From Cryptomeria japonica (taxonomy: Eukaryota > Streptophyta > Pinopsida > Cupressales > Cupressaceae), in contig NC_081414.1 in NCBI RefSeq assembly GCF_030272615.1, forward strand, positions 1,135,001-1,199,000: a DNA stretch of 64,000 nucleotides, written 5' to 3'. This document shows positions 60,002 through 64,000 of this stretch, in pieces. Position 1 is the stretch's first letter. Every line of letters starts with the position of its first letter. Made by a program: the position numbers and the translations under genes. The notes under the pieces are model-generated. The model saw only the letters and a list, made by a program, of their open reading frames with translations, had not been told where the DNA came from and did not search any database.

Positions 60002-62065
60002 TTATTTTCTCCATCCATAAAACCAAATCAAATTTTTGTCACTTGTTCTCTCTTTATTACTTAGACAATGCATAGCCAAACTGCTAGATTGAACTCTCTC
60101 TAACCAAGTTTTAAATACATTATTTGTCATCATATCAAACACATTCAACCAAGGAGCTAGGATGATGACAAGTGGGGCTCTAAATCTCATTTCTATCCAT
60201 TGTTCTCTACAATATTCTATTATAAGTACAATTGTTCTTACCCTTCTTATACCCCAATTGATGTTAGTGGGTGATACGGGCTCTCTCCTTATTAATGGTA
60301 TTGGAATTGAATGATATCATTATTTGGATGCATGTCGAGATCCATACAAGAGATTTAATTAATTTCCCTATAATAGTCAATGCTACTCTAGAGGTTTTGC
60401 CTAGATATTACAAAGGTTTCATCATTTTGAGCTATGTTCTTGAATTCTCTCTCATATACTCTTGTTTTAAGCCACTAATCGCTCATTGGTAGGCTCAATC
60501 TTTGTTGTTCTTCTATGTACTCTTGTAGTATATTTTTCAATTCAAATTGCTTTTGTAATAAAGAGAAAAAAGATATAATTTTAAGTTCTCTAACATAATT
60601 ATTCAATAGTGATTATGAAAAATGACTCATGATAAATCCATGTTGAAAGAACTCACAAAGTTGATTTTGGATGGTGGGGTAACTATGTATAAATTTTTCA
60701 ATAAACTTCATACCATCCCCAAAATATAAAGGCCTTTTTAATACCAACTAATTTAACTTCCATATAATAAATTGTTCTCTTAAAAATAAATAATACATAC
60801 CTAAGGGTTTCCTAGTGGCTACCAAATAAAAATCACTCTTTCTTTCTTTATTGTTTCTAATTATGCCCTTAATTGAGTAGCTTCTTGATTAAACTTCATA
60901 GCAGTCAAGGATAGATATCTAGGTGGTGTTGATGAGGTTGATGCTTCATGATCATGAGCCCTTAGAAGAGCTCTAGAAGCATCCTACCTACTTTTAATCA
61001 TCTCCTTAGTTTTTTGCCTCCTCCATAATTTTAAAGGCTTTTTTATTAGCCTAAGCCAAGGCTTCCTCTGTTTGTGTCAATTGCTTTGATATATTGCCCA
61101 TTTTCGTATCAATTTTTCGTCTTATTTCTTCATTTTGATCTACAACATCTCAATTAGTTTCCTCTTCTTTTCTCTGAAGTATATTTTCCTTCTCTTTATT
61201 TTATTTTGCTATCCCTTCTTCCTCCTACTTTACTGTCTGCTCAAACAGGTCCAACTTAATTCTTTTCTCTTCTATTTATCTTTCCAATAGAAATAGAATC
61301 ATTGAATATTACAATTGGCCCTCTTCCTCCTCCATTCTTGCCCTAATTTATCACCTTCCTCTTCTTCCTCTACTTCTATAGGTTTTCTTCCTTCTCTTCT
61401 TGAGAGATATTCTTCTACTAGAGGTGATGAAGATTTTTGTGGACTTATAGGAGTATGTGATGATGGATTCAAGGTAGGAGAATATAGAATAAGGGATTTA
61501 GTTGGTCCAGTAAAAAAAAAAAATCCCAAAATTTTGATAGCTTCTTCTTCTTCGCTTTCCTTATCTTTTCTTTCTTCTTCAACTACTTCAATTGAATATG
61601 AACTACTAATAGGGGAGGTGCTAGGAGAAACGATATGAGGAATAGGGATTTCTTCTTCTTCCAGGTTTATAATTATAGGATTTTTTGGGAGACTAGGTTT
61701 TGCAAGCCATCCTTTCATCAATAATTGAACCCACTCCTCATTACCATTTATTTTCTTAATAAAATGGTATTTAATCATCAAAATGTATCAAACTATGATG
61801 ACTAATTTTCCCATTCTTACTCCTATAGTTTGTTGTCTGATTTGTGAAAATAAGAATGTGGGCAAATTTATTCTTATCTCTAGCCACATATTTCCATGTC
61901 TGACATGGTTAATTAGGTGCAATGTAGGTCCCATGATAGTCACATATTTCCTTTTTCATGTAAAAAACATGATGAGCCACATTATCGCCATCTTCCAAGG
62001 CTCTTGCAAAGTTTCCATGTTTATCCATTTTGTTCTCTCATTATGTCTCAAAACAAATGGTTTAA
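60002..62065 (-). pseudogene. Gag-like/coiled-coil ORF of a minus-strand LTR element
   Basis: From 62065 downward the minus strand reads RHNERTKWINMETLQEPWKM, MGPTLHLINHVRHGN, RMGKLVII and, from 61781, FIKKINGNEEWVQLLMKGW. An acidic linker rich in Glu, Ser and Pro follows (61299-61700). Then comes a coiled coil with stops (NEEIRRKIDTKMGNIS, QLTQTEEALA, KKAFKIMEEAKN). Organisation, a small globular domain plus Pro/Glu linker plus coiled coil, repeats that seen at 36690-38480. It lies upstream of a polypurine tract and LTR, hence an element ORF. No enzyme motif was found. The 5' end is cut by the copia fragment at 62069. Confidence 0.45.
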
Positions 62066-62068
62066 CGA

Positions 62069-62465
62069 ATACTCTAGAATGACTTGGGTTACTATTTTGA
62101 GAGAAAAATTAGAAGTTCTAGATAATACTAAAGCTTTAAAATCTATAGTTGAGAATGAGATAGATGCTAAGATTAAATGTCTAATATTTGATAGAGGAGG
62201 AAAATTTACTTCAAATACATTTGAAAAAAAAAATGAGGATCGTAGAATTACGAGGAATTTGTTTACTCCTAGGACCCCTCAGTAGAATGGGGTAGTAGAA
62301 AGGAAGATTATAACAATCCAAGAGATGGAAAGGAAAATACTAAAATGATAATATACCTAATGTGTATTCAAGAATTTGTTCATACTTTTTGTCTATATTC
62401 TTAATAGAGTGCTAGTGAGAGTTAACATCACTAAGACCACTTATGAGCTATGATATGGAATTAAG
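62069..62465 (+). pseudogene. Copia integrase core fragment
   Basis: The frame reads YSRMTWVTILREKLEVLD, NEIDAKIKCLIFDRGGKFTS, FTPRTPQ*NGVVERKII and VYILNRVLVRVNITKTTYEL. The second catalytic Asp (FDRGGKF) and the Glu (VVERK) are present; the first Asp is missing because the fragment starts downstream of it. A TAG replaces the second Gln of TPQQNG, another CAG to TAG type change. It stops abruptly after YGIKN and unrelated DNA follows. Confidence 0.88.
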
Positions 62466-63673
62466 AACTAAATGAACAAGCATACCAATGAAACATTATA
62501 TATGAAGGATAAAACAAGTTAAACAAGTTTAAACAAATATCCTCTCAAAACCATTCCATTGTTCTCTATCTCATAGGATTCCTTGAGTCATGATTGCTCT
62601 TAGATCATTGAGCAATTGACTCTTGGAATGACAACTCCAAGAATGAGGGATGAGATGGTAAAAGATCTATATGCAAATGCAACTAAGATCTATGATATGA
62701 TAATGAAAGCTAGTTATGATGGAGATTGTGCTATGATAATGAAAGTTAAACAACCTATCCTAACATGATATATGCTAACATGATAAAATGCTATACTAAC
62801 ATGCTTCTAAATGTTTAAAATTATGATTAACAAATAGAGGCAAAAGGTTGATGAAATGAACTATAATCTGGATGCATAAAAACTTGGATGATGATAATGA
62901 AGGAAATGAGATCTATTTATAGAAGAAATGGGGAATTAGATGGTTAAGATTGAGTAATCTTAAAAAAGGCTAGGATTGAAGGATACTCAATCCATGTGAG
63001 ATTTTCAATCCAATTTTATATTGATAAGTGTCACCATAAGGAGGCTTGAGAGGAGAGATAAGGAGCATTAAATGCTTGAGGGGACATGATGGTTACCCTA
63101 GGGGGTTGGGTTAGTGTTAGGTTAATGGATATTCCTTTTATCCAAGGGATAAATGAATGTGCAAGGGTTAAATGGTTACCTTAGTCAAAGCAATAAATGC
63201 TTTGAAGAGACCCATGAGTTAAAAGGATGGTTAACCTAGAGGAAAGTCTCTAACCAAAGGTAAAAGGTGAGTTAACCATTAATAGTTATGTAAGAGCCTT
63301 TAATAGTTTGGAAGACTTTAGAGGTTAACCATTTGAAGACATAAAGCCTTTAATGGTTATTGAAGACTTTGGAGTTTTTTGAGAAGTGACTTCCTTCTAT
63401 TTAGGAATGTGACAATTATTAGGATAGGATTTGGTTAATTAAGAAGGATTGGGAGATTCTAGCAGAATTATTAGTGCGCAAGTGGATTTTGTACAAGAAT
63501 GCAAGTGGGAGGAATTTTGGGATTTTTAATTATAATAAAATCATGTATTTCAATTAAATGGTGCAACTTGCATTTGGATAGATATTTAAATAAATATTAA
63601 TTTATTTAAATGTGAATTTTGGATTTTATTTAAATATATCTTAATTTATTTAAATGAGAAAAAGAGGGATAAA
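62466..63673. other. Repeat-like stretch without coding signal
   Basis: No ORF motif. Phrases such as TTTAATGGTTATTGAAGACTTT and GTTAACCATT recur between 63280 and 63380. The style of this and the following sequence to 64000 suggests an LTR or its flank, but no ends can be placed. Confidence 0.4.
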
Positions 63674-63840
63674 GCATTAAATGCTTGAAGACTTTGAGGG
63701 AAAACATTAAAGGCTTAAGAAGACTAGAACGAAGCCATTAAAGGCTTGAAGACTTTAAGGGAAACCATTAAAGGTTTGAGAAGACTCTAGAAGGAAGCCA
63801 TTAAAGGCTTGAAGACTTTCAACGAAGCCATTAAAGGTTT
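63674..63840. repeat. Minisatellite with a 60-63 bp unit
   Basis: Units start at 63674, 63734 and 63797 with GCCATTAAAGGCTTGAAGAC; each unit has two half-copies of CATTAAAGGYTTRA. The last unit is partial. Confidence 0.85.
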
Positions 63841-64000
63841 AAAGTGGGTGAGGATAAATAGGATTTTAAATAGGGTTCATCCCGCAGTGCAACGATGTTG
63901 CAACTCTGTGTTGTTACGGAGGTCTCGGGCTTCTAAACTATGCCCCAATTCATTGCTTGTTGTGTTGTTGGTTGTGTAGGTGTGTGACTTGTTCATTGTG
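63841..64000. other. CG-containing stretch at the window end
   Basis: GTGCAACGATGTTGCAACTC (63888-63907) contains the inverted repeat GCAACGATGTTGC, and the stretch has more CG than its surroundings. It may be part of an LTR that continues outside. Confidence 0.35.

Noticed and set aside
60271-60492. Plus-strand frame MIRALSLLMVLELND as a gene
   Set aside because: It runs antisense to the element ORF and shows no motif.

Overview
The window is about 64 kb of AT-rich, gene-poor plant nuclear DNA, mostly retroelement remains. It holds one recognisable host gene, a WRKY transcription factor. Long diverged LTR retrotransposons, nested insertions, decayed LINEs and a fragment separated from its last exon suggest a large repeat-rich genome. 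The general look of the copia-type LTRs points to a gymnosperm (conifer-like), but this is inference from composition and no sequence proves the taxon.

Layout. 1-4.2 kb: 3' part of a Ty1/copia element (integrase, reverse transcriptase, RNase H, polypurine tract, 3' LTR). 4.4-8.6 kb: a related LTR split by a complete 3.0 kb non-autonomous element with 5-bp target-site duplications. 9.5-10.9 kb: promoter and first two exons of a group IIc (WRKY12/13-type) WRKY gene; the exon encoding the zinc finger was not found. 13.5-15.6 kb: a coiled-coil ORF remnant and a LINE ORF1 remnant. 21.1-23.4 kb: degenerate tandem repeat split by a solo LTR. 24.5-28.7 kb: copia RNase H, LINE ORF1 and Ty3/gypsy integrase remnants plus small tandem repeats. 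29.4-35.5 kb: a (CT)n(AT)n(AG)n microsatellite, an LTR with primer-binding site joined to the 3' half of a different copia element, and another solo LTR nested in that element's 3' LTR. 36.3-38.5 kb: LINE RNase H and an unusual gag-like/coiled-coil ORF. 39.7-49.5 kb: a minus-strand, tandemly arranged non-autonomous LTR element whose pol has been replaced by a long uncharacterised ORF. 50.1-50.9 kb: solo LTR with perfect target-site duplication. 54.2-57.5 kb: decayed minus-strand LINE polymerase. 58.6-62.1 kb: LTR and gag-like ORF of another minus-strand element. 62.1-62.5 kb: copia integrase fragment. 62.5-64 kb: repeat-rich sequence with a minisatellite.

The most interesting material is the 39.7-49.5 kb element. 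It has two LTRs of about 1.19 kb, a gag with five CCHC-like knuckles, no visible protease, integrase or reverse transcriptase, and a roughly 1,120-codon ORF2, the 3' part of which is present twice. It also allows a direct view of decay, since CAG codons in one copy are TAG stops in the other. A second structural signal is an array of very short hairpins with recurring TAAC-like loops inside the LTRs of two different element families.

Limits: no alignment or database search was run. Family assignments rest on motifs read by eye. LTR ends given with target-site duplications are firm; those marked approximate are not.
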